DNA of 64,000 nt from Shinisaurus crocodilurus (taxonomy: Eukaryota; Chordata; Lepidosauria; Squamata; Shinisauridae), in contig CM037877.1 of the NCBI GenBank assembly GCA_021292165.1, positions 31,694,197 to 31,758,196 of the forward strand. The letters run 5' to 3'. A program made the position numbers and the translations under genes. A model generated the notes under the pieces. It ran no database searches and was not told the DNA's origin. It saw only the letters and a list, made by a program, of their open reading frames with translations. This document shows, one piece after another, positions 1 to 9,911 of this stretch (positions are counted from its first letter, which is position 1; each line of letters begins with the position of its first letter).

Positions 1-156
1 TTTGTACAGAGATTTTTAATTTAAGCCATACTACAGTACTTGTAGTGCAAGACGTCGCTTGTATATCAAGTAAAAAAATATTAAATAAATATTTAAAATT
101 TGCTTGTCTTGCAAAACGCTCACAAACCAAGTTACTTGCAATCCAAGGTATTACTG
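1..156. mobile_element. Mariner-like MITE, right part
   Basis: The same element as at 8356-8613, cut by the left window edge. It shares the TTTGTACAGAGATTT and GACGTCGCTTGTATATCAAG blocks and ends in CAATCCAAGGTATTACTG followed by TA, the target expected of a Tc1/mariner insertion. Non-coding. Confidence 0.7.
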
Positions 157-162
157 TACATC

Positions 163-230
163 ACTCAGAGTGGCTGGATGACTGGCCAGATGGGTGATTC
201 AAAAATATAATAAATAAATAAATAAATAAT
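163..230 (+). repeat. L2-type LINE 3' tail with (AAAT)n
   Basis: CACTCAGAGTGGCTGG followed by CCAGATGGGTGATT and AAAT repeats matches the tail at 58590-58675, a common vertebrate L2-type LINE 3' end. The MITE before it appears to have interrupted the rest. Confidence 0.5.
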
Positions 231-235
231 AGCAA

Positions 236-620
236 GTTGATACAGATAAGGAAAATGGCAGTGATGGATGGTTAAATACCTGCTTCGCCAGTGCTATTGC
301 TCTCATAAAAATAGATCCCGCAACAGCTGGTTTAAAAAAGAATGTTTGGAGAACCAATACATCACATATATTGTGGCAAGTTAAAATAACAATAAGAAGA
401 CACATTTCTGTTCCTTTATTGTTCCTTTTATTTGCTGTGCCCTGCATCCCTTGCATCCTGGATTCTAATTTTAATGAGAAGGATTTCAAGAATGAGGAGA
501 AATTTCCAGAATATCTAGAATTAATACCAGAATTGGAGCATGAGCAGTTTGTCACCTGTTGAAGTTTCTTCAGTCAGGGCCATCCCAAGACATGCATTAT
601 TTTATAATATTTTATTAGTG
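236..620. other. No recognised feature
   Basis: AT-rich sequence. Short frames of 63 codons (plus) and 118 codons (minus) show no domain, repeat or splice context; I treat them as chance. Confidence 0.5.
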
Positions 621-622
621 GC

Positions 623-629
623 TTGTGTG

Positions 630-661
<32 letters not shown>

Positions 662-691
662 TGCGTGCGTATATATACACACACACACACC
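623..691. repeat. Compound (GT)n/(GTGC)n/(AC)n microsatellite
   Basis: A GT run passes into about seven GTGC/GTGC-like units, then TATATA and an AC run. The GT and AC halves are complementary, so it can fold on itself. Confidence 0.9.
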
Positions 692-1116
692 TTACTTAAA
701 CCCTTAATTGTTGATATCTGGTGTTTTTCATGGGGGGGGGTCAGTGCTTGCAGGGCAATCTCTTTCTTTTTGTTTTAAAATTGTCAGGATTGGTCCCACA
801 TTTTCAGGGCAGTTGGAGAAGGAGAAGAAAAGAAGGAGATGCTGAGGAGGGGGAGCTTTTGGGTGGGGGGGAAATACAAAAAGACACATTGGAGTTTTGA
901 GCCCCTTCAGCGTTTTGCTCCAACACCTCTACAGCTCTGGTTTTTAAGCACAAGGAGTAACTTTGAGGGACTGGACAGCTTTGTTGTTGTTTGTTATTGT
1001 GGAAAGGCCCCAGTTTAACGCACTTTTTGTGTTCTATTCACACAATTTAGATTTAAAGAAACACTTAAACTAGAATAATCTTACAGAATCTAATTAACTT
1101 GAATTAAATTAAAACA
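692..1116. other. No recognised feature
   Basis: Unique-looking sequence with a short G run near 733-742. No convincing frame or repeat end. Confidence 0.5.
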
Positions 1117-1117
1117 A

Positions 1118-1191
1118 ACAGTGCAATCCTACGCACATTTACTCAGGAGTAAGTACAAATTTCTTCAATGGGTCTTACTTACTTACTTACC
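1118..1191. mobile_element. Fragment of the GCAATCCTATGCA MITE family
   Basis: TGCAATCCTACGCACATTTA then ACTCAGGAGTAAGT and TTCAATGGGTCTTACT are half of a palindromic element seen more completely at 45935-46017 and 20355-20465. Confidence 0.55.
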
Positions 1192-1220
1192 AGGGGGCCT
1201 GGTCAGAGGCAGCAGGTATA

Positions 1221-1252
1221 GCACACAGACAGACAGACAGACACACACACAC
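1221..1252. repeat. (ACAG)n/(AC)n microsatellite
   Basis: About five ACAG/CAGA units followed by an AC run. Confidence 0.85.
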
Positions 1253-1254
1253 TC

Positions 1255-1398
1255 GATCTGTTCCCTTCCTGCTTAAAGGGTCCATGGGCAAAATCGCAGC
1301 TAAGTTAAATAGCTTGTGGGAGGAGGCAGGGGAATTCCGGGCTCTGGGTAACAAATCAGGACTCTGCATAACAAAGTAAGAAGCCATGATGGCTTAAG
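1255..1398 (-). repeat. Interspersed repeat shared with 5866-6050
   Basis: On the minus strand it reads CTTTGTTATGCAGAGTCCTG, then GGAATTCCC, ACAAGCT, TTAGCTGC, ATTTTGCCCATGG and CAGGAAGGGAACAGA. The same blocks occur in the same order at 5866-6050. Confidence 0.6.
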
Positions 1399-1399
1399 T

Positions 1400-1974
1400 G
1401 TTTGCGGGACTGTCCTGGCAACTTCAGGGCAATTGTAGAGTATGATATTTTTTGGTTGGGGAAACCACAGGTCACTTTCACTTAGCATAGCTACAGACCT
1501 CTCCTGCAGTGTCTTGTTCTGGCCAAGAATCCCAAGAATCACACAATCGGTTTTGTTTGACTCTGCTTGCAAAGTGTGATATAATTTTAGTTGTGTAAAA
1601 TGATAATTTTAGCTCAATCATGTAAAGGACCCCAGATTGCTTAGACACACCTTATACTTGAAAACAGGATTTGATTCTCGCTTTGACTGCTGCTTCACTT
1701 TTTTCAAAAAGAATTGTTATGTGTAAAGCCACATTTGATTCAAAGGGAAAGCTGCCAGAGTGATCATATTATTAGTGATCACCTAATCATGACCTCACTG
1801 CCTTCATTCTTCATGTTCCCAGATGGTGTCTGAGACAGGACTTCATGTTAAGCTGCTTTATTGGATGGACCAGGAAAGCAGAGCAATCAAAAGGTGTTAC
1901 CATTTCCTGAGCAATCTATTTTACAAGCCCCTCAAGGCTCCATGGCAAAGGAGCATGGGGGGGGGGGGAGTTGC
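1400..1974. other. No recognised feature
   Basis: Unique-looking sequence. A GTGATCA...TGATCAC motif near 1758-1781 is too short to interpret. Confidence 0.45.
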
Positions 1975-1979
1975 CAAGG

Positions 1980-2219
1980 CAGTGTGGAGTAGTGGTGAGG
2001 GTGTTGGACTGGGACTCGGGAGATCCGGGTTCTAGTCCCCGCTCTGCCATGAAACTCACTGGGTGACTTTGGGCCAGTCACTGACTCTCAGCCTAACCTA
2101 CCTCACAGGGTTGTTATGAGGATAAAATGGAGAGGAGGAGGACTATGTAAGCCGCCTTGGGTTCCTTGCAGGAAAAAAGGCGGGGTATAAATATATAAAT
2201 AAAATAAATAAATAAAAAT
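1980..2219 (+). mobile_element. Sauria-type tRNA-derived SINE
   Basis: A full-length copy. The tRNA-like head has a B-box variant GGTTCTAGTCC (about 2028-2038) after GTTGGACTGGGACTCGGGAG. The body reads GAAACTCACTGGGTGACTTT and CCTAACCTACCTCACAGGG. The tail GCGGGGTATAAATATA ends in AAAT repeats. Sauria SINEs are established as squamate elements whose tail resembles Bov-B LINEs; the family call rests on this layout. Confidence 0.85.
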
Positions 2220-2221
2220 AG

Positions 2222-2520
2222 GAGAGCAGCTTGCATTAGGACAATTGTAATGACTTTCCAGCTGTGTCAATGCTGATGTCAGCTAGCAGCCACAGTCAGA
2301 GTTTGATTAGCACCAATATGGCCCTAGAATATCCTCTGTGAAAATGAACATGCAAAGATAAAGGATTAATTATTTCATCCAGTAGGGAGGGGATGACCGG
2401 CTGGGCCCAGGAGGTTGTGAATTCCTCTTTGAGTGAGAGGGTGGTACCAGTCACTTTAAAAGAGGCAGTAATCTACCAGGCCATTCCTTAAGAAACCTAA
2501 TCTGGAGCCAGAAGATGAAA
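2222..2520. other. No recognised feature
   Basis: Unique-looking sequence between a SINE and an L2 fragment. Confidence 0.4.
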
Positions 2521-2524
2521 ACAT

Positions 2525-3380
2525 CTAACCCTTTGAAAATGGTCCAGAAACTTCAGTTAGTCCAAACCAAAATAGGGCAGCTAGACTGCTAACAGGGACT
2601 AGTCAATGTGATCAAATTGTGCCTGTACTTCTCCACATGCACTGGCTGCCAGTCCATTTCCAGGCCCAATTCAAAGTGCTGGTTTTAATGTGTAAAGATC
2701 TCAATGGCTGGGGGCCAGGTTATCTGAAGGAACATCTCCTCCCATATTTACATAACTGGACATTAAGATCATAATATATAAGGCCCTCCTCCAGGTGCCC
2801 CTGACAAATGAGGCGAGGCAAGGCAGCTGGCTACAAGAGAGACGGCCTTTTCAGTGGTGGTACCCTGTGCTGGAATACTCTTGCCAGAGAAGCTCTCCTA
2901 GCGCCTACATTATGGTTTTTCTCCAGCACCATGTGAAGATCCATTTATTCTCCAAGGAATTTTAAGAACTCTTTTTAGTGTGTTTAGTACTTTATTCTGC
3001 TGCTGGTTTTAATTTGCTATTCTCGTGTTGTAATGGTTTTATTCTTTGCCGCTGGTCGTTAGAGTGTTGGACTGGAACTCAGGAGATCCGGGTTCTAGTC
3101 CCCGCTCGGCCATGAAACTCACTGGGTGAGTTTGGGCCAGTCACGGACTCTCAGCCTAACCTACCTCACAGGGTTGTTAGGATAAACTGGAGAGGAGGAG
3201 GAGGAGGAGGATTATGTAAGCCGCCTTGGGTTCCTTGCAGGAAAAAAGGTGGGGTATAAATATAATAAATAAATAAATAAATAAATTCTGCACTTTCATT
3301 TTGATTTGTTGTTGTTGTTTTAATGTTTGTACTGTATGTTTTTAATGTATTGTTCACTACCCAGAGAACTTTAGTTATTG
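2525..3380 (+). mobile_element. L2 LINE 3' fragment, split by a SINE
   Basis: Nucleotide similarity to the better L2 copy at 37208-38552 is plain: GAAAATGGTCCAGAAACTTC, CTGCCAGTCCATTTCC, TTCAAAGTGCTGGT and GGGGCCAGGTTATCTGAAGG, with GGCCTTTTCAGTGGTGG near the coding end. These encode the C-terminal region after the RT palm. Stops and indels break the frame. A Sauria SINE sits at about 3053-3290, and the L2 3' UTR resumes after it with TTTTAATGTATTGTTCACTACCCAGAGAAC. Confidence 0.8.
3053..3290 (+). mobile_element. Sauria-type SINE inserted in L2
   Basis: Same head (GTTGGACTGGAACTCAGGAG, GGTTCTAGTCC), body and GGGGTATAAATATAATAAAT tail as the copy at 1980-2219. It interrupts L2 3' UTR sequence, so it is younger than that L2 copy. 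Confidence 0.85.
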
Positions 3381-3392
3381 GACCATTCAAAG

Positions 3393-3780
3393 TAGGGGTG
3401 TGTGCGGAGCTCGATTGGGGGGGTGGAAGTCTGGCGAACTCGCCAGGGTTGACACACACACATCCGAGCTCCACTCGCCCTACCTTTTCCACGGCTCGAC
3501 TCGCGCTCTCACGACTTGAGCCAGGGAAGTGACTTCCAGTTTCCGGTGCTACATTGTTTATGTAGAAAATGGCGTAAGATATGTTAAAAACAGCCGCGAT
3601 TTGCGTAACTTGCGCAAATCACGTCCATTTTTAACATATCTTACACCATTTTCTACATAAACAATGTAGCGCTGGGGACCCAGAAGTCCAGCAAGCACCT
3701 CAGCTGGCGCTCAGCTCACATGGTGGCAGCAATCAGCTCACACGCCACGAGTCGAGTGCTGGGCGGATCGCCCACCCCTA
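3393..3780. mobile_element. hAT-like MITE with a long internal hairpin
   Basis: Terminal inverted repeats TAGGGGTG and CACCCCTA bound the element. Inside, 3548-3590 and 3628-3670 are inverted copies of 43 nt that differ at one position, around a 37-nt loop that contains further short complementarity (ATTTGCG / CGCAAAT). Non-coding. Confidence 0.7.
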
Positions 3781-3889
3781 AAAAGGTGCAGTAAAGAAAA
3801 TAATTAATTTAAAAAAAATCCATCCACAAACCAGTCTGACATCAGTCCCCTCACCATTGTGGATTGTTAGACCAGGGAGACAAAGGCAT

Positions 3890-4100
3890 TGACTGGGTTC
3901 TGACAACATGATAACCCACACTCAAGGTTAAGTATGTGTTGAGTGTGGGTTGTTGAACTGTGGGTTATTGTGTTGTCTGACTCTGAACCCAGCTGTGTTA
4001 AGAAGCCATGGTTTGTTAACCATGAAAAACCCATGAAGAGAACCCACGGTTTGTTGTTGTGTTGTGAACTGTAGGTTATCGTGTTGTCGGAACCCAGTCA
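3890..4100. mobile_element. Palindromic MITE, GTTCAGACAACA family (copy 1)
   Basis: Terminal inverted repeats TGACTGGGTTCTGACAACA and TGTTGTCGGAACCCAGTCA. The interior repeats AACCCACACTCAA / TTGAGTGTGGGTT and TGGTTTGTTAACCA inverted motifs. Further copies lie at 6538-6785, 13702-14031 and 28394-28594. Confidence 0.75.
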
Positions 4101-4197
4101 TTGTTTCAGGTTTCATTAGGATGGGACAAGGAGTGTATATACGGGGGAGGAAAATCACAAAAAGGTTCAGCTCTTTGACGTAGCTGAGATGAAAATT

Positions 4198-4198
4198 C

Positions 4199-4231
<33 letters not shown>

Positions 4232-4232
4232 G
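4198..4232. repeat. (CT)n(CA)n microsatellite
   Basis: About ten CT units followed by a CA run. Confidence 0.85.
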
Positions 4233-4251
4233 TACTGTATTTTAAGAGCCA

Positions 4252-4345
4252 ATGTGGTGTAGTGGTTAGAGTAGCCTTCTCAACCTGGTGCTTTGCAGAT
4301 GTGTTGGACTGCCATGCTGCCTGAGAATATTGGGATCGCTAATAG
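4252..4345 (+). repeat. SINE head stub joined to a MITE fragment
   Basis: AGAGCCAATGTGGTGTAGTG followed by GTTAGAG is the start of a Sauria-like SINE head. It passes directly into CTCAACCTGGTGCTTTGCAG and GTTGGACTGCC, similar to the CAGCCTTCCCCAACC hAT MITE family. Confidence 0.45.
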
Positions 4346-4599
4346 GGATGTATGAGAAGCTCATTTCTGTCCCTTTTCATGGTGGCAAGATACCTTTCCA
4401 GCAAGATGCAATGGCCTGCTCTTAGTTATATCCAAATTTAAAGTATGAATGTATGTGTGAGAGAGAGACAGGGGCAAGAGCAGTGGATTTTAGAAGCATT
4501 TCTTGTGGTTACTTTTTTATGCCTCATAAAAACTAGAGATACTGCATACATGTTCCTGAGGAATATACATATGTGGTATGTGGTCCCTGCCTTATGTGA

Positions 4600-4970
4600 C
4601 AGGGGTGGGCAAATTGGGTGGGCCAGGGGCCAATTCCCCCCACCCCCAAACCCACCACAGCCACCCCCACCACAGCAAAATCAGATTCTAAGCTTCCTGT
4701 AGCAGCTATGGAGGCTTAGAATAGACAAATGTAGCTTGAAAACAAGCTAAATTTGTCTACTCTAAGCCTCCGTAGTGGCTATTGGGGCTTAGAATGGATA
4801 AATGTAGCTTGAAAACAAGATAAATTTGTCCATTTTAAGCCTCCGTAACTGTTTGTCACAGAATTTTTGGCAGCAAACCATGACATTTCCCCCCATTTTC
4901 CCCAGGAAAAATAATAATAAAAAGGGAAGGCAGGTCACATGTTGCCTACCCTTCCTAGATGGCACCCCTG
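4600..4970. mobile_element. hAT-like element with tandem hairpins
   Basis: Begins CAGGGGTGGGCAAA and ends GCACCCCTG, giving 8-bp inverted termini. Two similar hairpins sit inside at 4710-4771 and 4784-4844, 74 bp apart; each has arms of about 28 nt around AAAA. No clear 8-bp target duplication. Non-coding. Confidence 0.65.
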
Positions 4971-4979
4971 GTCACCGTC

Positions 4980-5530
4980 CCAAGAAAGTGTTGTGTTTTG
5001 ATTCCACTGGTTTTGTGTGTGAGAGCTGGAGGAAAGGAAGAAGAGTGAAATGGGTTAAGCACCGAACCGCTGGAAACTGGAAAGGTGAAGACACATCCAC
5101 TCTTGGATAGCACTGAACAACATAGACCATTGGCTTAGTATGTTGCAACCAATGCCCTTGTGTTCCCATTCATCGTACATGCTGAGCCCAAGTGATGGAT
5201 GATCTCATCATTTAAGTAATGAAATGTCATGGCTGATGTTAATCAAGTCTCATGTCCTGAGACCAATTGCTTGTCAAGGGCAGCAACACATTCACCCCAC
5301 CTTCCACTGGTACTGCATTGCACAAGTGATTAGTGAATATAGTTTGCTTTCTCGTTTTCCTTTTGAAAATATCAGGCCCAGGAAAACCAGTACTGGAGGT
5401 GGAAAATGAAACTCGACGGGCCACTCATCTGAGTGGAAGGTGATCTTTAATTCATTTTTTAAAGCCACACCATCTGTTTTGGGTATTCTGGAACTCTAAT
5501 CCATAGTCTCCAATTGCCCCGAAAATGCCG
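4980..5530. other. No recognised feature
   Basis: No repeat end recognised; frames of up to 65 codons are uninformative. Confidence 0.4.
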
Positions 5531-5537
5531 GGACCAT

Positions 5538-5830
5538 CATAGAATCATAGAAAAGTAGAGTTGGAAGAGGCCTACAAGGCCATCGAGTCCAACCCCCTGC
5601 TCAATGCAGGAATCTGGGTCAAAGCATTCCTGACAGATGGCTGTCCAGCTGCACCTTGAATGCCTCCAGAGTGGGAGAGCCCACCACCTCCCTAGGTAGT
5701 TGGTTCCATTGTCTTATTGCTCTAACAGTCAGGAAAATTTTCCTGATGGAAATGGGTTCCTGTAACTTGAGCCCATTATTCCTATGTCCTGCACTCTGGG
5801 ATGATTGAGAAGAGATCCTGGAAACCCTTA
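5538..5830 (-). mobile_element. CR1 LINE 3' end, 5'-truncated
   Basis: In the minus direction it carries the end of the CR1 RT frame (decayed) and the CR1 3' tail, which here ends ACTTTTCTATGATTCTATGA. It aligns by eye with 16540-16828. The distal end has a local duplication of CCATGAAAACCCTTAAG. Confidence 0.85.
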
Positions 5831-5834
5831 AGCC

Positions 5835-6140
5835 ATGAAAACCCTTAAGCCATCAGGGCTTCTCACTTTGTTATGCAGAGTCCTGAATTCCCTTGTCTCC
5901 CACAACTGCAAGCTACTTAAAGGGGCCATGGGCAAAATTGCAGCTAAGCTTGCAATTTTAGCTTAGCTGCAATTTTGCCCATGGCTTCTTTAAGATAGCT
6001 CTGCTTAGGCTTGAACAGTTGCAGGAAGCAGGGAAGGAACAGACGCTGCTAAGCTGGGAGGGCCAGGCAAGGATGGCAAACACCAAAGGGCTGGATTGGG
6101 ACCCCAAGTGGGCTGGATTTGGCCCCGGGACTGAATTTCT
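5835..6140. mobile_element. hAT-like element containing a perfect-looking palindrome
   Basis: Ends GAATTTCTGCACCCCTG, the right end seen in CAGGGGTGCAGAA hAT elements. Positions 5926-5984 form a palindrome centred on TGCAATTTTAGC with arms of about 25 nt starting CCATGGGCAAAATTGCAGCT. Blocks from 5866 to 6050 recur inverted at 1255-1398. Confidence 0.5.
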
Positions 6141-6144
6141 GCAC

Positions 6145-6425
6145 CCCTGTTGTGTAGGGACGTTTTTAGGGTGTGGCTAGTTCTAATCTGTGTTGTTTGG
6201 TGATTTAAATTTTAACCTGCTGCATTGAGTTCTTTTATCACTGGAAAGTTTTTAATTGTTTGAATGGCTGCCTGTCTTCATAATGATGATGATGATCATG
6301 ATGCTGTTTTTAGTAATTTTGTAAAGTTGGTTTTGTAATTGTTGTTAGCCCTCTTAAGCTTTTTAAAGGATAGGTGGGTTATAAATCTTTTAAATGAAGT
6401 AAATATAAATAAATAAATAAATAAA
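6145..6425 (+). repeat. LINE 3' UTR-like repeat with (AAAT)n tail
   Basis: T-rich 3' UTR style sequence ends TAGGTGGGTTATAAATC and an AAAT run, as L2-type LINE tails do. A short (GAT)n lies near 6281-6298. No coding part survives. Confidence 0.45.
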
Positions 6426-6537
6426 CTCACTTGATTTTTCTGCACTTTTGCAGTGTTTTAGATATTCAGGTCAGTGAAGGCAGATATTTTTCCTAGCCAG
6501 GCTTGCTGGGATCTCTTTAACTGGAGATGCTAGACAC

Positions 6538-6785
6538 TGACTAGGTTCAGACCATAGGTTGACCCACACTCAGGGGTTGAGTATTTGTTCAGTGTGGGTT
6601 GTCATTGAACCATGGGTTGTTGTTGGAACATGGGTTATCATGTTGTCTGAACCCACCCGAGATAACAAACCATGGTGAACAAGCCACAGTTCATAACCCA
6701 ACGACACACCATGGGTTCTCTTCTCAACCTATACTCAGCCCTTGAGTGTGGGTTATCATGTTGTCATGTTGTCTGAACCCAGTCA
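6538..6785. mobile_element. Palindromic MITE, GTTCAGACAACA family (copy 2)
   Basis: Left end CTGACTAGGTTCAGACCATA and right end TGTTGTCTGAACCCAGTCA, with inverted CCCACACTC / GAGTGTGGG blocks and nested CCATGGGTT motifs inside. Confidence 0.7.
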
Positions 6786-6789
6786 TTGT

Positions 6790-7795
6790 ATCATGGACCT
6801 TCTGTATGCTTAGCAAGGAATCAGCCATTGATCTCTGGCCCCTGCCAATACAAATATGGTTCTAGCACCACTTACTGCTTTCTGTGGCACATATGTTTGT
6901 TCTAATGTATATGACTGCATGATGGCATACTGGATTTTATCCCATCTTACCTATCCTACACCCATTTCTGTCATGCAACAATGGTGGATCACATTACAGC
7001 GATGCATCTGTTGGTGTTGGCTGTTCCAAACCATCAGACCATACTAACATCATTTTCCAGGTCAGAGTGAAATGTTGGCTCAAGAAATAGGTCACAATAC
7101 TACACCAAGGCAGTAGCCACTACATCCCATTCTAAACACCTGTTTGTTTCCATCTTCAGTGGATCTGGTGTCTATTTGGGGATTGATCTGAAATGAAAGA
7201 AGAAGCTCCAAGTAATAAATCAATTGCATTTGGTTAAAGAAGACAGATGAACAATTTGTAAAATCCAAAAGGAAATGAGATTTAAACATTCCTCTCTCTT
7301 TAAGAAAATCGTAGTGCAGTCCAGTGCATTTTTTTTTTACTCAGAAGCCAGTCTCACAGTGATCAAGTTCTCTTTAGTACTTGTCTGTACTAACTAGAAT
7401 TAAGTGCTGTTAAATGGTAAGAAAATGCTATGAACTTCTTGCAGATGATGCCTCCAGATTATACATGTCCACACAATTTAGGCTATTACATTGTGGCATC
7501 TGCATGCATGTTTGCCTAAAACATAAACCCCATCCCATATTTTGCATTCCTAAGGTCAGTCTTGGTCATCTCCTTATATCTAGTTTATTGTTAAACAGGG
7601 GAAATGCATGTATCGTCTCGGGGGAGTGGGTTGAACTAACTGATTTCAGAATAAATGATTTGCAGACTATACACTGCCATGCATTTATACAGTCAAAAGT
7701 GGCCCTGCAACAAAAAGTGGTACTAAGCTAAGAGTAGTCAATCATGAAGTAAGAACTGGTGCCTGAGTTTTGCTTTCTTCCTCCTCCCTCCCAAT
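6790..7795. other. No recognised feature
   Basis: About 1 kb without a repeat end I recognise. A 105-codon plus-strand frame at 7414-7731 lacks domain signs or conserved context. Confidence 0.45.
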
Positions 7796-7797
7796 CC

Positions 7798-7935
7798 CTT
7801 TTCCTTTTGTGTCATGTCTTTTAGGTTGTAAGCCTGAGGGCAGGGGCTGTCTAATATTAATCTTTGTAAGCCACTCTGGGAGCCTTTTCTGGCTGAAGAG
7901 CCAGGTAAAAATGCTGTAAATAAATAAGCAAGCAA
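7798..7935 (+). repeat. LINE/SINE tail-like repeat
   Basis: TTTAGGTTGTAAGCCTGAGG, then TTTGTAAGCCACTCTGGGAG and CTGTAAATAAATAAGCAAG resemble common reptile LINE 3' ends with a GTAAGCCGC-type motif. Confidence 0.45.
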
Positions 7936-7939
7936 GCAA

Positions 7940-8350
7940 TTTGCTTTTCAGTAATTTACAAAGGACCTGCCCTATTGTCTACCATCTAGCGATGGAGGAG
8001 AATTTTGTTTGGTCCACATAAGCAAACTGACCTAATTTGCACTTCCCAGACTAAGCACCAAAACAAACATCACTTTAAATCTTGCTCAGTACTTTAAGTT
8101 TCTCCCCCACCACCACCCCTGCTATGGGCTCAGTCTAGAGCAGCCCTTCCATGCCTACTCTAGAGTAAAAATGAAAAAAGGCGTTGCTCCTGGGTACGGA
8201 TGTAAAGTAATGTCTGTGTTGGTCCTAATATGTAGATCAGAATGAAGCTCCCCTTCAGACTCTGCACTTCTAGGAATGTGGTGATGCTGTTCTCAGCTCA
8301 AAAATTGCATACAGAAATACATATATTAGGGAAAGGTGCAGACAAAATGT
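7940..8350. other. No recognised feature
   Basis: Unique-looking sequence. Confidence 0.4.
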
Positions 8351-8355
8351 GTATA

Positions 8356-8520
8356 CAGTCATGCCTTGGATTGAGAGCATAATTCATTCCGGAAACATGC
8401 TTGTAATCCAAAACACTCTTATATCAAAATGAAATCCCCCCAAAAAAATTTGTACAGAGATTTTTAATTTAAGCCGTACTACAGTACTTGTATTGCAAGA
8501 CGTCGCTTGTATATCAAGTT

Positions 8521-8556
<36 letters not shown>

Positions 8557-8613
8557 TTGCTTGTCTTGCAAAATGCTCTCAAACCAAGTTACTTGCAATC
8601 CAAGGTATTACTG
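8356..8613. mobile_element. Mariner-like MITE, full length
   Basis: Inverted termini CAGTCATGCCTTGGATTG and CAATCCAAGGTATTACTG differ at two positions over 18 nt and are flanked by TA on both sides (8354-8355, 8614-8615), the Tc1/mariner target. No transposase; contains a (TA)n run at 8523-8552. Partner copy at 1-156. Confidence 0.8.
8523..8552. repeat. (TA)n microsatellite
   Basis: About 14 TA units inside the mariner-like MITE. The copy at 1-156 has TAAAAAAATATTAAATAAAT at this place, so the expansion is copy-specific. Confidence 0.9.
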
Positions 8614-8614
8614 T

Positions 8615-9125
8615 ATTAGGATAACTTGTGTACAAAATGTATATGTTAGGGCTATTGTGTATGAAAAGAAATGTGAATGTTCATGTCGTAAACAAACACA
8701 CACACACACACTAATGCAAAAATTGGATGGAATACATGCAAAACTGATGTGTGCCAGAAATGGAGTGGTACATCCATCCCTACTTGCCTCCTGCTACCTT
8801 TCCTCATTTTTCTCTCTCCCATCTTGCTCTGCCCAGTTCCTTCCTTGACATTCATCCTGCTTGAGCAGCCATTTGATTCCTCCTCCCTCACCTTTGCTCC
8901 TCATATACACTCTGTCACCAAGTCATGTCAGTTGTTCTCAAACATCGCTGAGAAAATCCATCTGCTGCCCATTATTCTCTCTGAAATTGAGTGAAAGGGA
9001 ATGCCACGGCACATCCTCCACAGTGCACTGAACACATGATGGCAGGGCTTTATTAAACATTCTGCACATTGTTGGTGAAGTCAAGTCACACTGTGGGGTG
9101 AAAGCTCCCTGCAAAAAGGTCCAAA
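8615..9125. other. No recognised feature apart from (CA)n at 8697-8712
   Basis: Overlapping short frames on both strands (79-95 codons) are uninformative. Confidence 0.4.
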
Positions 9126-9128
9126 AAA

Positions 9129-9523
9129 CAGGAGTGTTGAACCTCTTTCAGCCTGAGGGCCAAATCTTTCCATTTTTCATAGACCCATCGATCATAGAGT
9201 TGGAAGGAGCCTACAAGGCTATCGAGTCCAATCCCCTGCTCAATGCAGGAAACTAGAGGATCTCCCATCCAAGTAATAACCAGGCCCTTGGAGGGCTGCA
9301 TTCCAGTGGTGGGTGGAGCCAAAGGCAAAAGGGGTGAGGCCAAAATACACGAAACCCCAGCACATCTTATGCCTTAAAGAGGCATTTCAACCTTTTAGAA
9401 TAGGTTTTAAAAATGTACAAAGGCTGGGAAGCCACCAGTCAGTGGTTAGGGAAAGGGGGTGGGGCCCCTGGGAAATCCCAGAGGGTGAGATTGTGACCTC
9501 AGGCCTGAGGTCCTGCACCCCTG
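9129..9523. mobile_element. hAT-like element interrupted by a 5S SINE piece
   Basis: Starts CAGGAGTGTTGAACCTC and ends GAGGTCCTGCACCCCTG, so the terminal 8 nt match inverted at 7 positions. Interior blocks (GGGTGGGTGGAGCCAAAGGC, GAGGCATTTCAACC) recur at 11148-11438 and, inverted, at 33091-33438. A 5S-headed SINE fragment lies at 9184-9288. Confidence 0.7.
9184..9288 (-). mobile_element. 5S rRNA-derived SINE with CR1 tail, truncated
   Basis: On the minus strand: GGTTATTACTTGGATGGGAG, ATCCTCTAGTTTCC, then the CR1-like tail to CCAACTCTATGAT. The upstream part of the 5S head is missing. Fuller copies at 14258-14429 and 49681-49844. Confidence 0.75.
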
Positions 9524-9538
9524 CTGTAAACCCACCTT

Positions 9539-9645
9539 GGGTCTGTTTCACTGGCACAGTCACTGCTGTAACATGAGAACAGCAGCACACTTTGCTACTT
9601 AATGCATAACTTACCATACATCTATGTTGCTATTTCTTTCTCAGG
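9539..9645 (+). repeat. Direct repeat, unit A
   Basis: GGGTCTGTTTCACTGGCACA, AACATGAGAACAGCAGCACA and TTGCTACTTAATGCATAACT recur 572-573 bp downstream at 10111-10212. Unit A has about 13 extra bases (TCTATGTTGCTAT) near its end. Confidence 0.8.
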
Positions 9646-9842
9646 TCTACTGGTATATATGAGCAGAGTTAACTGGAAGCACATACAACAGCAGCTAGCT
9701 CCCACGTGGGCTGGTTAAAACCCAAAACCGAAAATAAACAGTCTTACTTTGTCTTTGGTTAGATCGGAAAAGAGATTTTATTCACAAATTGCAGAATACA
9801 TATGTAGAAACATATGTAGGTTCATCTTAGGTTCCTCTAGGA

Positions 9843-9911
9843 CAGTGTTCTCCAAGCATGCTGGGAGTTATAGGCCAAAAACATCTGGGGACCCAAGGTT
9901 GGAGAACACTG
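9843..9911. mobile_element. Short internally deleted hAT MITE
   Basis: CAGTGTTCTCC and GGAGAACACTG are exact inverted termini. Flanks CTCTAGGA and ATCTAGGA match at 7 of 8 bases, as expected for an aged hAT target duplication. Same family as 40426-40688. Confidence 0.8.
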
